Source: Ectocarpus siliculosus
Taxonomy: Eukaryota; Sar; Phaeophyceae; Ectocarpales; Ectocarpaceae
Assembly: GCA_000310025.1 (NCBI GenBank)
Contig: FN649755.1
Location: 473,792-537,791, forward strand
Direction of reading: 5' to 3'
DNA length: 64,000 nt
The notes beneath the pieces are model-generated. The model was not told where the DNA came from. It saw nothing but the letters and a program-made list of their open reading frames with translations, and did not search any database. The position numbers were made by a program, and so were the translations under genes. The first letter of the stretch is position 1, and each line of letters opens with the position of its first letter. This document shows, piece after piece, positions 35,201-46,690 of the stretch.

Positions 35201-37458
35201 GCCCCCGCCAACTGCTGTAAAATCTCAAATGTCCCCTCTGGCGCTTAGCCCCAGGAGACGCAAACCTCTAGTTGCATCGTTTGAAGAACTCATACCTCCT
35301 TGAACAACGAAATGTGCCGCTTATCAATATAGGCCTTGTTGCGCACGATCGAGGTGTTATAAATTTTACGATTTGAGCACAATCTTCCTGCCGAGATTAT
35401 TGTTGAACCAGGGCAGCGAAGTGAGCTTCATTTGACAGCTACAGCACGCCAGGCAACCACACTGCTCGAAAACTCCAGAGCCTACCGATATGGTGTGTGA
35501 GTGGCGTCACATTGCTTGACAGCAGCAGTAGACAACCAGAAACCATTCTAGAAGTGTTGTCGTGAACTGTATGTATTCGCACACAGCAGCCCGAAATTGT
35601 GGCCAAATGCCGGATCTTGTGGGGCATTTGACGAGTTGCCATTATTCTCCACGTGTGTATGCCTCATTAACAAACGGATTAAACGCGAATATAGCTGGTT
35701 ACCGGGTGTTCTCATGCTGCAAAAACATGCAGAGGCTTTGGATTTGGCACAGTTGAACTTTTCCATCTACGGCGCAAAACGTTATGAATAATATGTTTTT
35801 TCGGTCTGTTTTTTCGTCCCCGCTAAAACGCTGCTTTTGTGCAAATCCCTTACTCTGAACCCAAGCTGTTTCATTTTGATTCTGCGAAACGCCATCCCCT
35901 TTTAACAACGTTTTTTTTGCGAGGAACCTTGCGTATCCTTAAGGAGATCTCGTTTGGGGTAACCGTCGCGGCATAATACCTCTACGCGGAAACCAACACA
36001 AAATATGAGTGCGGTCCACGTTCTTACATATTTTGAAGTTTCTTTTTAAATACGTTATAACAGCAAGTGTAAACCCTTATGTGCATAAATACCAAAGTTC
36101 TCGTAGTGGTGGTTTGGAGCTGTCGCAGCGTCCCATCCCGCGAAACAACTGCTGGACCACAGTGTCTCGATACCGCGATTTTTTACATGGCAGCCATGTA
36201 CGCTGCTTGGTAGGCAAAACAATAGTTTAGCCTTAGAGCAATAGCGAAGTCTTCGAGGATTGTTAGGTCCGTCTCGGGGCTCTGCGTCAATGGTGGTGCG
36301 CGTATCGGAGGCACGTTTATCGCCGGCTTGAGCAAGACAATACAAAGGTCCTACCGCGCTCGCTTCTGATTCCTGGAAGTAATTACGCCTCCTCCGCCAA
36401 CAATTCGTCCGAAAGGTCGCACGTGGCGCACATCATGATGACTGCTCTGGCGGTCATTGGAGACTCCAGAGCACGAGGGATGTACGACAGGTTACGGCGC
36501 GCGTACAACTCCACTCGTCTTCCTGATTCGACGCCCATACCCCCGTTTGAAGAATGGCAGGGGGTTTCTTCTTTCTGCGACACTTTCTACTGCAGGTTTG
36601 TCAAACCGCCGCGTGTCGAAGGTAGTCAATTAGATACGACGTTAGGGGGTGCATTTTCGATTTCCGTTGGGTTTTGCAGCACCAGTAAATGATATGACAA
36701 ACTGCAACAATAAGGATTTGCTCACTTTGTTCAACAGAGACAAGAAGTCAATTTCCAGGTTGCATGTGTGTTTCACCGATGCGTTGCCTGCCGAAGAATT
36801 CAAGTCGGTACGTTTTCGCTCTCCCCGACCGTGTCATCTGTGGCTTCGTAGGACGATGGAGCTCCTCATTGTGGGTGACGAGATGGGGGGCATTTTCGCG
36901 GCCGGACAAAATGCTCGTGCCGACCACCAGAATGAAGGTGACGAAGGCGAGGAGAAGGAACATTTCGGTGAAGACGAGGGAACTGCTTGGAGCATTGACG
37001 ACAATGGCGTACCCATCGGTCCATTCCTTGCGTCGGCTGGTGGCGGCGGGGCCGAGGTCGACCTGCTACCTAGCACGTGCAACGCTGACATGGGCTCTTT
37101 CCTGGCGGATTGCGCAGACGCTAAGTTTGGCCCTTCAGCCGTGGTACCAAGATCGATTACAGGCGCGTCGGGCTGGGTACAAGAGGTACGTGCAGCGTAT
37201 CCGCCCAAGTCCACCCATGAAAAAGAGACTGGTCGCGTAGCCCATCTTGAAGTCGAAAGCGACACGGGAATGGCGTACGGTGGGAGCAACGATGCGGGCG
37301 CGGTCACCCAGGCATCGGAATCAATGTTGGGCCACGGGGAAACCGCGGTGGAAGAGACGGAGGAAGACGCCATTGCCGCGGCAGATTGGCTGGATGTCTC
37401 ACATGCCTTGCTCATTGAAACAGAACGAAGAGCTAGCGGGCAGTCACGACAACGATGA
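25187..37458 (+). CDS. Zn2Cys6 (Gal4-type) transcription-factor-like protein, 13 exons
   Basis: Exons: 25187-25278, 25544-25705, 29559-29666, 29952-30168, 30393-30466, 30659-30704, 30993-31076, 31809-31916, 33802-34055, 34574-34615, 34890-35003, 36416-36595, 36759-37458. All introns are GT-AG, phases agree, and the total is 2,181 nt (726 aa plus TGA). Exons 1 and 2 join into C-x2-C-x6-C-x5-C-x2-C-x6-C, a complete zinc binuclear cluster, so nuclear DNA binding is expected. The body carries NTFLGDFFACVGFVPLTTQ, FWCAVALGALVKGGPV, VARYSELARDAV, KAWVILAFLYLFHGD, EFEQAVYRTAY, DFTGAVERIDRCVEVFE and PPFEEWQGVSSFCD, which from memory match a family common in brown algae. The C-terminus (exon 13) is acidic and low-complexity. 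The ATG at 25,187 was chosen because it is conserved in the 57.56-kb copy. Least certain are exon 10 (short), the exon 12 acceptor and possible introns inside exon 13. The target genes are unknown. Confidence 0.85.
25753..26131. mobile_element. MITE family copy A (intron 2)
   Basis: The ends are TGACGCAAGATACCATACCC at 25,753 and the reverse complement of TGACACAAGATACCACACC ending at 26,131, a TIR of about 28 bp that continues into CCTGGACC. The interior right half (CTTCCACGACGAAC, GATGCCAGTATG, GTTTTCAAAAA) is shared with copies C and D. It is longer than the others (about 380 bp), with extra sequence in the left half. Confidence 0.7.
26547..26745. mobile_element. MITE family copy B (intron 2)
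   Basis: The left end TGACGTAAGATATCGCACACC and the right end GAGGTGTCGTATGTTGTCA are inverted matches to the family ends. GGTTTTCGACGCTCAATTTC follows the left end as in other copies. About 200 bp, non-coding. Confidence 0.65.
26945..27132. mobile_element. MITE family copy C (intron 2)
   Basis: Left end TTGCGTAGGATACCACACCC, right end GGTCCGGGGGGGTGATACCC. The interior TTCCACGACGTAAAGAATGC and CTTTTTCGGAATAACTCTCG matches copy D closely. About 190 bp, non-coding. Confidence 0.65.
27960..28560 (+). other. unassigned open frames inside intron 2
   Basis: After a good polypyrimidine-AG (TTTTCTTCTTGACAG ending at 27,976) a frame reads VVLSPVQYPSSLLFNVHYRF and onward to about 28,130; a second protein-like frame ends at 28,556. 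Neither fits the phase or family of the host gene, whose exon 2 joins exon 3 cleanly without them. They may be remains of an inserted gene. Confidence 0.25.
28698..29484. mobile_element. TA-flanked inverted-repeat element (intron 2)
   Basis: CCGTAAACTACGGAGTT at 28,698 is matched by its reverse complement ending at 29,484, and both ends are flanked by TA. Inside, two similar blocks lie in direct orientation: CCCCGGGGGGTAATTGACGT near 28,757 and a similar block near 29,323, each followed by a G run and a T run. It has no transposase and is about 790 bp. TA duplication and short TIRs suggest a Tc1/mariner-type or other TA-targeting non-autonomous element. Confidence 0.6.
31132..31300. mobile_element. 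MITE family copy F (intron 7)
   Basis: Left end GGTGACGAAATATGCCACACC, then CCATGGACCGATTTTCAAAT; right end GGTCCTGCGGGTTTGGTATC followed by TGATGTCAC. The interior TCCACGATGAAGACG matches copy D. About 170 bp, the shortest copy. Confidence 0.6.
31917..32350. repeat. diverged duplication with GT runs (intron 8)
   Basis: A GT run followed by TTTTTAT and, about 40-70 bp later, GACTGACC.GTGAAA..A..TCAGTCT-like sequence occurs twice (around 31,930-32,020 and 32,193-32,330). This indicates an old tandem duplication inside intron 8. The second GT run (32,193-32,225) is about 16 units. Confidence 0.5.
33297..33352. repeat. twin A13 runs inside a GGTTACC inverted repeat
   Basis: TGGTTACCG is followed by two A runs of about 12-13 separated by CGAGGT, then CGGTAACC. 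It lies in intron 8 and could form a short hairpin; it may be the relic of an inserted poly(A) end. Confidence 0.6.
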
Positions 37459-37459
37459 T

Positions 37460-39780
37460 CAGACTTGAAATATGATTCCAGTGCTGGCGTCCCTTGTTCG
37501 TACGTGTCACACGACGTGCCTTTTTCATTGGAAGGATATTTTTCGAGACATCGCTGATTAGGGTTGTTGGTCTCGACATTTGATGCTCCCTCCCCGCCCA
37601 CTCCAAGCGGTTTTGCTGCGGTAGTACTCTGTTCGAAAACCCTACGCTGTATGTCGCGTCGTGGTTGGCCACCGGGATTGGGACGGTTCGTGAATCTTTA
37701 GTGGGGCTAGTCGAGCGCGATTGTATGCTATTCCGGGCGCGAGGAAGGGGACGAAGACGTACCAATAACGGATGCAGGTGGATGGAGCTGGGAACATCCG
37801 GTCATGACGTCAAGAATACTTTGGTGGCTCGCAGTGTAGAGAAGTCGAGATTTGTTGGCCGTTTTGGTTCTGAAGCTTCAGCTTCAGCTTCTCAGACCAA
37901 TATCCGTGGAAGTTTCATTCGACTCCCCCAACCCCTTGCCCGACCCGGCCCGAAATGCTGATCTCGAGCTACAATGCACATCTCGCAGAGTCTCGAGTAC
38001 TTGTATGGTTTGGTGGGGAATCGCAGATCATCACCCCTCCCCGATTGTGAGGAGCTTCCGCCTCCTGTGGCCGACAAGTCGGCCTTGTCTGTGCCGCACC
38101 CCGAACGGGGCGGTTGATTAGACAAAGAGGTTCCGTCCGGTCCGTTCGGGTGCATTACATTTTTATTTTTCGTGCGAGTGAGTGGGGCTTTCCATCGTGG
38201 CCACCATGATGGTTTCTATCCCTCAGGCTGCTGTTTTCATGCACCATAGCGGGCATCTCGGAGGAATACGGTATCTCTATCTGTTAGTGTTGGACACCCG
38301 TGCGCGCCACTCATTCCCTAAAACGTGCACGGACAGCCACAATCATCGTTGCTCTCGTTCATTGGCATGTTCAGAATATATCTACTGCTGTACATCGCAT
38401 ATATGCCGTCCTTATTTTTTGTGTCTTCCATTCGCGTGGGGTCTCTCGTTTTTTTGTGTGGTTGCTTTGAATTGGTCAATGAGCAGTGAGTGTTTTCGGA
38501 CCGCATGTAAAGCGGGGTTTCCGTAGCGCATGTCAACTGCCGCGATCGCTGCCCTTGGTCTTGCTGCAGTACATGGTTCGGTCGTGGGGTGTGCATCTAC
38601 GCGGCTACACAGGTCTACGTCGAACGTTGACGAGTTGTGCAACTGCCCGTCCCTCTACGTTGACAAGTTGACTGTTACCGGTCCCTCCGTCCATCTCTCG
38701 TCCATGCTCATAATGTTGTCGGTGTGTGCCGTAACTGCGAGAGAGCCGCAAGCCACCAACTGAGGACGCTTTCCATGTGGTCACACAGAGTACAGTTAGT
38801 TAGGCCCCCCTCTACCACGGAGGAAGCGCGTATACTACGTAGTATCGGCCTTCGACCATGACTCTCCTTTGTCTCTCCCTCCCCATTTCCGGCTCTTGGA
38901 ATACTTCCGTAGTAATTTTGTTTTCAGGGTCCGCGGAGTTGATGTCTCCGGTATACTGCGATTGCCGCCCTTGCCATTGCCGATTTTTCGAGAGTACATG
39001 AGATGGCCTCGAGGAACAGCTCGCCAGCATAAGAAGGAGTTCACGGCGGGCAAAAAACCTTCCTCTATGTGTGTGTTTGAACATGTATATATATGCTGCA
39101 AAAGATTCGCGAACTCTCTCCCTTCCCAAGTATTGCATTTCGTCTACTGCTGCTGTAGCCTTTCGTCCTTCTCGGTTTTCTCCGCTCAGTTTTTTTGTTG
39201 TTCTTCTCACAGTTTTGTTGGGGTGTGGGTCCCCCCCGTCCGCCCCAAAAATCAATTTCCACTTGTGTTGATTGACCGGGTATATATCCTTGTTTGAACA
39301 GGTGGCAGCACCCACGAGGCAAGTCGCCGCCCTCCTTTCACATATATCAGATGTATGTACGTACTGTAGATCAGCAAGCACTCTCGGCAGTAGTAGGATT
39401 TCCTCGCCAGAAGAGAAGTAGTGCACGCAAGGGATTTGGAGAGAATATTATTTTTAGTCCACTCGGTGCCGGTCGTGGACTGTTCTTTTTCGGGCGGAAC
39501 TTGAGTAACTCCTTTGCGCAGAAACGTTCTCTACACGAGCCCGCAAGCGTGATCATGAAGTACACGCGCCGACACCCAGCCACGATATCGGTTCGACGAG
39601 ACTCCGACCGCGTGACCGCAGGCGTCACCTTGTACCGGTGCTGACGGATAGCCGTCTGCCGGGTTGGCTCATGGCGTGCGGTAGCCCAGTCCACTCTCCG
39701 TCGCCACCGTCACGGCGGTGACCTCCCCCATCGTCGCCGCTCCTGTCGTTGCCGCTCCCATCAACGTGCTCCGTTCGTGA
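37460..39780. other. intergenic, downstream of the Zn2Cys6 gene
   Basis: No second gene is supported. CTTCAGCTTCAGCTTC at about 37,874 is a short tandem repeat. The frame at 39,294-39,644 runs up to the edge of the GC-rich satellite but has no recognised motif. Confidence 0.35.
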
Positions 39781-39829
39781 GTGGGTGTGTGCGTCCCGGC
39801 CGGCCGCCGCCGCGAGGATCACATGACTA

Positions 39830-42800
39830 CCGGTGGTCCCCCTCTCGCCATCGGTATTTCTGCCGATGCTGCCGCTCCGGACACGAGAGCCTGCTGCCCG
39901 GCCGTCTCCCCCGCCGCCGCCGGGGGAAAACCCTGCCGCCGGTGGTCACCACTCTCGCCGCCGGTGCTGATACGAATGGTACCGCTCTAGCCGCGAGTGC
40001 CTGCACCCCGATCGTCCCTACGGCCGGCGTCCCGGGGAACACATGACTTCCCGTGGTCCCTCTTCTCGCCGCCGGTGCTGCTGCCGATCCTGCCGCTCCC
40101 GCCACGAGTGCCTGCCTCCCGGCCGTCTTCTCCGCCGCGGCCGGGGGAAAACTCTGCCGCCGGGGGTCATCACTCTCGCCGCCGGTGCTGATACGGATGG
40201 TACCAATCTAGCGCGAGTGCCTGCACCCCGGCCGTCCCTACCATCACTGCCGGCGGTCCCCCTCTCCCCGGCGGTTTTGCTGCCGATGCTGCCGCTCCCG
40301 CCACGAGTGCCTGCAGTCCGGCCGTATGGTACCGCTGTAGCCGTGAGTGCCTGCACCCCGGCCGTACCTACGGCCGGCGTCGCCGGAAACCCATGACCGC
40401 CGGTGGTCCCCTCTCTCATCACGGGTTTTGCTTCCATTGCTCCCGCTCCCGCCACGAGAGCCTGCCCCCCGGCCATCTCCCCAGCCGCCGCCGGGGGAAA
40501 CCCCTGCCGCCGGGGGTCATCACTGTCGCCGCCGGTGCTGATACGGATGGTACCGCTCTAGCGCGAGTGCCTGCACCCCGGTCGTCCCCACCATGACTGC
40601 CGGCGGTCCCCCCTCTCCCCGGCGGTGCTGCAGCCGATGATGCCGCACCCGCCACGAGTGCCTGTAGTCCGGCCGTATGGTACCGCTGTAGCCGCGAGTG
40701 CCTGCACCCGGTCCGTACCTACGGCCGGCGTCGCGGGGAACACATGACTGCCGGTGGTCCCCCCTCTCATCACCGGTTTTGCTGCCGATGCTGCCGTTCC
40801 CGCCACGAGAGCCTGCTTATCGGCCGTCTCCCCCGCCGTTGCCGGGGGAAAACCCTGCCGCCGGGGTTCACCACCCTAACCGCCGGTGCTGATACGGATG
40901 GTACCGCTCTAGCGCGAGTGCCTGCACCCCGGCCATCCCCATGACTGCCGGCGGTCCCCCTCCCCGCGCCGGTGCTGCTTCCGATGCTGCCGCTCCGGCC
41001 ACGACTGCCTGCAGTCCGGCCGTATGGTACCGCTCTAGCCGCAAGTGCCTCCATCCCGGCCGTACCTACGGCCGGCGTCGCCGGAAACCCATGACTGCCG
41101 GTGGTCCCCCCTCTACCCGCTGGTTTTGCTGGCGTTGCTGCCGCTCCCGCCACGAGAGCTTGCCTCACGGCTGTCTCCTCCGCCGCCGCCGGAGGCAAAC
41201 CCTGCCGCCGGGGTTCACCACTCTCGCCGCCGGTGCTGATACGGATGGTACTGCTCTAGCGCGAGTGCCTGCACCCCGGCTGTCCCGACCATGACTGCCG
41301 GCCGTCACCATGTCCCCGACGGTTTTGCTGCCGATGCTGCCGCTCCCGCCACGAGAGCCTGCCTGTCGGCCGTCTCCCCCGCCGTTGCTGAGGGAAACCC
41401 CTGCCGCCGGGGTTCGCCACTCTCGCCGCCGGTGCTGATACGGATGGTACCAATCTAGCGCGAGTGCCTGCACCCCGGCCGTCCCTACTATCACTGCCGG
41501 CGGTCCCCCTCTCCCCGGCGGTTTTGCTCCCGATGCTGCCGCTCCGGCCACGACTGCCTGCAGTCCGGCCGTATGGTACCGCTCTAGCCGCAAGTGCCTC
41601 CACCCCGGCCGTACCTACGGCCGGCGTCGCCGGAAACCCATGACTGCCGTGGTCCCCCCTCTACCGGCTGGTTTTGCTGGCGTTGCTGCCGCTCCCGCCA
41701 CGAGAGCTTGCCTCACGGCTGTCTCCTCCGCCGCCGCCGGAGGCAAACCCTGCCGCCGGGGTACACCACTCTCGCCGCCGGTGCTGATACGGATGGTACT
41801 GCTCTAACGCGAGTGCCTGCACCCCGGCTGTCCCGACCATGACTGCCGGCCGTCACCATGTCCCCGACGGTTTTGCTGCCGATGCTGCCGCTCCCGACAC
41901 GAGTGTCTGCTGCCCGGCCGTCTCCTCCGCCGCCGCCGGGGGAAAACTCTGCCGCCGGGGGTCACCACTCTCGCCGCCGGTGCTGATACGGATGATACCG
42001 CTCTAGCGCAAGTGCTTGCACACCGACCGTCCCTACCATGACTGCCGGCGGTCCCCTCTCTCCCCGCCGGTGTTGCTGCCGATGCTGCTGCACCCGCCAC
42101 GAGTGCCTGCAGTCTGGCCGTATGGTACCGTTCCAGCCGGGAGTGCCTGCACCCCGTCCGTACCTACGGCCGGCGTCGCGGGGAACCCATGACTGCCGGT
42201 GGTCCCCCCTCTCATCACCGGTTTTGCTGCCGATGCTGCCGCTCCCGCCACGAGAGCCTGCCTGCCGGCCGTCTTCCCCGCCGCCGCCGGGGGAAAACCC
42301 TCCCGCCGGGGGTCACCATTCTCGTCGCCGGTGCTGACGAGGATGGTATCGCTCTAGCCGCGAGTGCCTGCACCCCGGCCGTCCCTACGGCCGGCGTCGC
42401 GGGGAAACCCCTGCCGCCGGGGGTCACCACTCTCGCCGCCGGTGCTGACACGGATGGTACCGCTGTAGCCGTGAGTGCCTGCACCCCGGCCGTACCTACG
42501 GCCGGTGTCGCGGGAAACACATGACTGCCGGTGGTCCCCCCTCTCATCCCCGGTTTTGCTGCCGATGCTGCCGCTCCCGACACGAGTGTCTGCTGCCCGG
42601 CCGTCTCCTCCGCCGCCGCCGGGGGAAAACTCTGCCGCCGGGGGTCACCACTCTCGCCGCCGGTGCTGATACGGATGGTACCGCTCTAGCGCAAGTGCTT
42701 GCACCCCGACCGTGTCCTACCATGACTGCCGGCGGTCCCCTCTCTCCCCGCCGGTGTTGCTGCCGATGCTGCCGCTCCCGCCACGAGGGCCTGCCTGCCG

Positions 42801-44880
42801 GCCGTCTTCCCGGCCGCCGCCGGGGGAAAACCCTGCCGCCGGGGGTCACCACTCTCGCCGCCGGTGCTGATACGGATGGTACCGCTCTAGCGCGAGTGCC
42901 TGCACCCCGGCCGTCCCCACCATGACTGCCGGCGGTCCCCCCTCCCCGCGCCGGTGCTGCTTCCGATGCTGCCGCTCCGGCCACGAGTGCCTGCAGTCCG
43001 GCCGTATGGTACCGCTCCAGCCGCAAGTGCCTCCACCCCGGCCATACCTACGGCCGGCGTCGCCGGAAACCCATGACTGCCGGTAGTCCCCCCTCTACCC
43101 GCTGGTTTTGCTGGCGTTGCTGCCGTTCCCGCCACGAGAGCTTGCCTCACGGCTGTCTCCTCCGCCGCCGCCGGAGGCAAGCCCTGCCGCCGGGGTACAC
43201 CACTCTCGCCGCCGGTGCTGATACGGATGGTACTGCTCTAGCGCGAGTGCCTGCACCCCGGCTGTCCCGACCATGACTGCCGGCCGTCACCATGTCCCCG
43301 ACGGTTTTGCTGCCGATGCTGCCGCTCCCGCCACGAGAGCCTGCCTGTCGGCCGTCTCCCCCGCCGTTGCTGAGGGAAACCCCTGCCGCCGGGGTTCGCC
43401 ACTCTCGCCGCCGGTGCTGATACGGATAGTACCGCTCTAGCGCAAGTGCCTGCACCCCGACCATCCCCACCATGACTGCCGGCGGTCCCCTCTCTCCCCG
43501 CCGGTGCTGACGCGGATGGTACTGCTCTAGCCGCGAGTGCCTGCACCCCGGCCGTCCCTACGGCCGGCGTCGCGGGGAAACCCCTGCCGCCGGGGGTCAC
43601 CACTCTCGCCGCCGGTGCTGACACGGATGGTACCGCTGTAACCGTGAGTGCCTGCACCCCGGCCGTCCCTACGGCCGGCGTCGCGGGAAACACATGACTG
43701 CCGGTGGTCCCCCCTCTCATCCCCGGTTTTGCTGCCGATGCTGCCGCTCCCGCCACGAGAGCCTGCCTCCCGGCCGGCTCCTCCGCCGCCGCCGCGGGCA
43801 AAACCCTGCCGCCGGGGGTCACCACTCTCGCCGCCGGTGCTGATACGGATGGCATCGCTCTAGCGCGAGTGCTTGCACACCGACCGTCCCCACCATGACT
43901 GCCGGCGGTCCCCCCCTTATCACCGATTTTGCTGCCGATGCTGCCGCTCCCGCCACGAGTGCGTGCTATCCGGCCGTATGGTACCGCTGTAGCTGCAAGT
44001 GCCTGCACCCCGTCCGTACCTACGGCCGGCGTCGCGGGCAACACATGACTGACAGTGGTCCGGTGTTTCTGCCGATGTTGCCGCTCCCGACACGAGTGCC
44101 TGTGGTCTGGTCGTTTCCCCCGCCGCCGCCGCGGGGAAAACCCTGCCACCGGGGGCCACCACTCTTGCCGCCAGTGCTGACACGGATGGTACCGCTGTAG
44201 CCGCGAGTGCCTGCACCCCGGCCGTCCCTTCGGCCGGCGTCGCGGGAAACACATGACTGCCGGTGGTCCCCCCTCTCATCCCTGGTTTTGCTGCCGATTC
44301 TGCCGCTCCCGCCACGAGAGCCTGCTGCCCGGCTGTCTCCTCCGCCGCCGCCGCGAGGAAAACCCTGCCGCCGGGGGTCACCACTCTCGCCGCCGGTGCT
44401 GATACGGATGGTACCGCTCTAGCGCGAGTGCCTGCACCCCGTCCGTACCTACGGCGGGCGTCGTGGGCAACACATGACTGCCGGCGGTCCCCCCTCTTCC
44501 CGCCGTGCTGCTCCCAATGCTGCCGCTCCCGCCACGAGTGCCTGTGGTCTGGTCGTTTCCCCCGCCGCCGCCACGGGGAGAACCCTGCCGCCGGGGGTCA
44601 CCTCTCCCACCGCCGGTGCTGATACCGATGGTACCGCTCTAGCGCGAGTGCCTGCACCCCGACCGTACTTACGGCCGGCGTCGCGGGGAACACTTGACTG
44701 CCGGTGGTCTCCCCTCTTCCCGCCGGTGTTGCTGCCGCTGCTGCCGCTCCCGCCACGAGTGCCTGCGACCCGACCGTCTCGCTCCGCCGCCGCGGGGAAA
44801 CCCCTGCAGCCGGGGGTCACCACTCTCGTCCCTGATACTGCTGCCAATAGTGCCGCTCCCTCCGCGAGTCCGTTTCCCCC
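39830..44880. repeat. GC-rich higher-order satellite
   Basis: About 5 kb is built of related modules: CTCTCGCCGCCGGTGCTGAT, GGATGGTACCGCTCTAG, GCGAGTGCCTGCACCCCGGC, GTACCTACGGCCGGCGTCGC, CATGACTGCCGGTGGTCCCC and GCTGCCGATGCTGCCGCTCC. The word CGGCCGGCGTCG recurs at 40,371, 40,722, 41,069, 41,618, 42,167, 42,388, 42,499 (one change), 43,051, 43,561, 43,672 and 44,023. That gives spacings of 351, 347, 549, 549, 221, 111, 552, 510, 111 and 351. The basic period is therefore about 110 bp, with larger units of about 350 and 550 bp. Frames on both strands (up to 338 codons on the - strand at 43,238-44,254) are broken by regular stops. A decayed Ala/Pro-rich repeat protein cannot be excluded. Confidence 0.8.
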
Positions 44881-45281
44881 TGTCAGCCCATCGGGGAGAC
44901 CTACTTGAGGTGTTATTTTTCGTGCGATTCTGTCGCGTTTGCTTTTGTAGTATCCTGTCATCGTAAGTTTTCATTAGCCTTGTCATCGTCGGCACCACGG
45001 TTTCAAGGTCTTCGTCGCGGTCTGGACGCCTTCGTTGTTCCGTCACTTTGTTTTTGCTGTGTCTCGTGCTCGAGCAGTTCCCGAGAAATAAAAAAGGAAA
45101 GCTTCAGACAGGCAACGCCGACGAAACTCGTCGAGGAGTTGCACATCAATAACGAAGGTTGTGGATTTGGAGGAAGTTTGCGTTTTCCGGACGATCGTGC
45201 TTTTTCTGTGAAGCAGGTACGAGATGTCTTTAGCCAGAGCTTGTCAAAGGCGAACACCTTTTTTAGACCTTTGTCCCTCGC

Positions 45282-46031
45282 TTGGACCCACTGACTTGTA
45301 TCGACAGACCGAAAGCGCCATTCCGACTCAAGATCCGCCTCCTTCAGGCGGAGGCGATGGAGGCACTGCTGTACGGCTGCATGACATGGTCACCACTCAG
45401 CGGCCACTATCAGACGCTGCGGTCGACACACCACCGACTGCTCCTTCGAGTTATCGGGTACAAGCGCAAGAAAGACACCTACCGGCAGCTCTCGTACGCC
45501 CAGACGCTGAAGAGGGTCGAATGCCAGAGCGTTGAAGCCACGATCCGACAACGACGCCTACTGTTCGCGGGAGCACTGGCAAGGCAGCCGGACGGGCGAC
45601 TCCCGAAACGACTGATGCTCGGCGAGCTGGCGGGGGGGGAGAAGCCACGTAGGGGGGGACAGGAACAGAACTGGCCGAAGTGTATGCTCGACGACCTGAA
45701 GGCATTCGGGGCCGACCACGGATCTACGAAAACCGACCCATGTTGTCTCGGAATTCCCGTACCGAAAGACACGGCATCGAAGTTAAGGTGGACGGAAGCC
45801 GCGAAGGTGGAGGGGGGAGTACCCTGGCATGCGGCGGTGCTGCAGGGAGCTGAGAGGTTCATGACCTCCTGGCACGAGAAGGAAGAAGAGGCCAGCCGAC
45901 AACGAGCGCTCAAACGAAACCACAAGCCAACAACCAATGGGGCGGGAGGGGGGCAGGAGACGGACGAGACGGCGAGGGAAGACAGCAAACGAGAAGAGAC
46001 GGACCGAGTGGCACGAAACGCGCCGGATTGA
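45282..46031 (+). pseudogene. LINE reverse transcriptase, C-terminal fragment
   Basis: The 249-residue frame holds the region that follows the reverse transcriptase catalytic core in many LINEs. It reads LRLKIRLLQAEAMEALLYGC (Phe for the first Leu here), then a ..HH..LLR.IGY stretch, an R-R-R-L-L-F-A-G-A-L-A-R block, a G-E-L-A-G-G-E-K-P-R-R-G-G-Q segment, then a lysine/glutamate-rich tail. The pattern of LLYGC.TW, then R.R.L...G, then GEL.GG...R is typical of this region. The catalytic YxDD core and endonuclease are absent, so it is a 5'-truncated, non-autonomous copy. The true 5' border is uncertain; similarity starts at about 45,300. Confidence 0.75.
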
Positions 46032-46631
46032 ATTTCTTTTAGCCAATTCCCCCCCCCCAACGCTGCACCATTGCACCAACCCCCCAGTAGTGATTTCGTA
46101 CCATTACGACGTATCGCTGGTTGGTGGCCATGTTTGCGTGTTTGCTCGTTAGTTAGTGGTCTCTCCACCGTGTGCCTTGTTCTGCCTCATACTTCTTGTT
46201 ATTTTCGGCCTGGTCCCTCTTTGTCCTCGCCCTTTTTCAATATTTGTTTCATATTTTTTCTTCTCCTTACGGTTTCCATTTTTCTCTTTTTTCTCTCTTT
46301 TTCTGTGCCAGATGGCCTTGTCTCTGCTTGCGTTGTGAAGTACCAAGATTGAACCAAGGGGGTGTACCTCTTTCTCCGGCCCATGATAGATAGTGACTGC
46401 TAGTCTCAGTTGATACCTCGCATTAGCCGAAGAGGGAGTGGAGGATTCCAGAATATCTGTCGTTGATTTCTATTGACTTGCGGACCCCTCGGGGCCAGTT
46501 TATTTGAGTGTACCTTTTTAGGGTAAGTTAACCTGTGACCACGGGAATCGACCGCGTCGAGTGTTGGATCAGTACGGACATACGAAGGTACTGGGTAGAG
46601 CGAGATCGGAACGGTTTTTAATGTGAAGACG

Positions 46632-46688
<57 letters not shown>

Positions 46689-46690
46689 GA
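45282..46690 (+). mobile_element. 5'-truncated LINE with (CAA)n tail
   Basis: The frame 45,282-46,031 encodes the end of a non-LTR retrotransposon polyprotein, followed by about 540 bp of non-coding sequence and a CAA run (about 46,630-46,688). The ~65 bp before the tail (from about 46,573: GGACATACGAAGGTACTGGG ... GGTTTTTAATGTGAAGAC) is shared with the SINE at 10.84-11.07 kb. Placing the coding part and the tail in one element is inference. The alternative is a LINE fragment next to an unrelated tail copy. Confidence 0.6.

Noticed and set aside
43238-44254. 338-codon open frame on the - strand
   Set aside because: It lies wholly in the GC-rich satellite; its length follows from repeat composition, and equivalent frames occur on the other strand.
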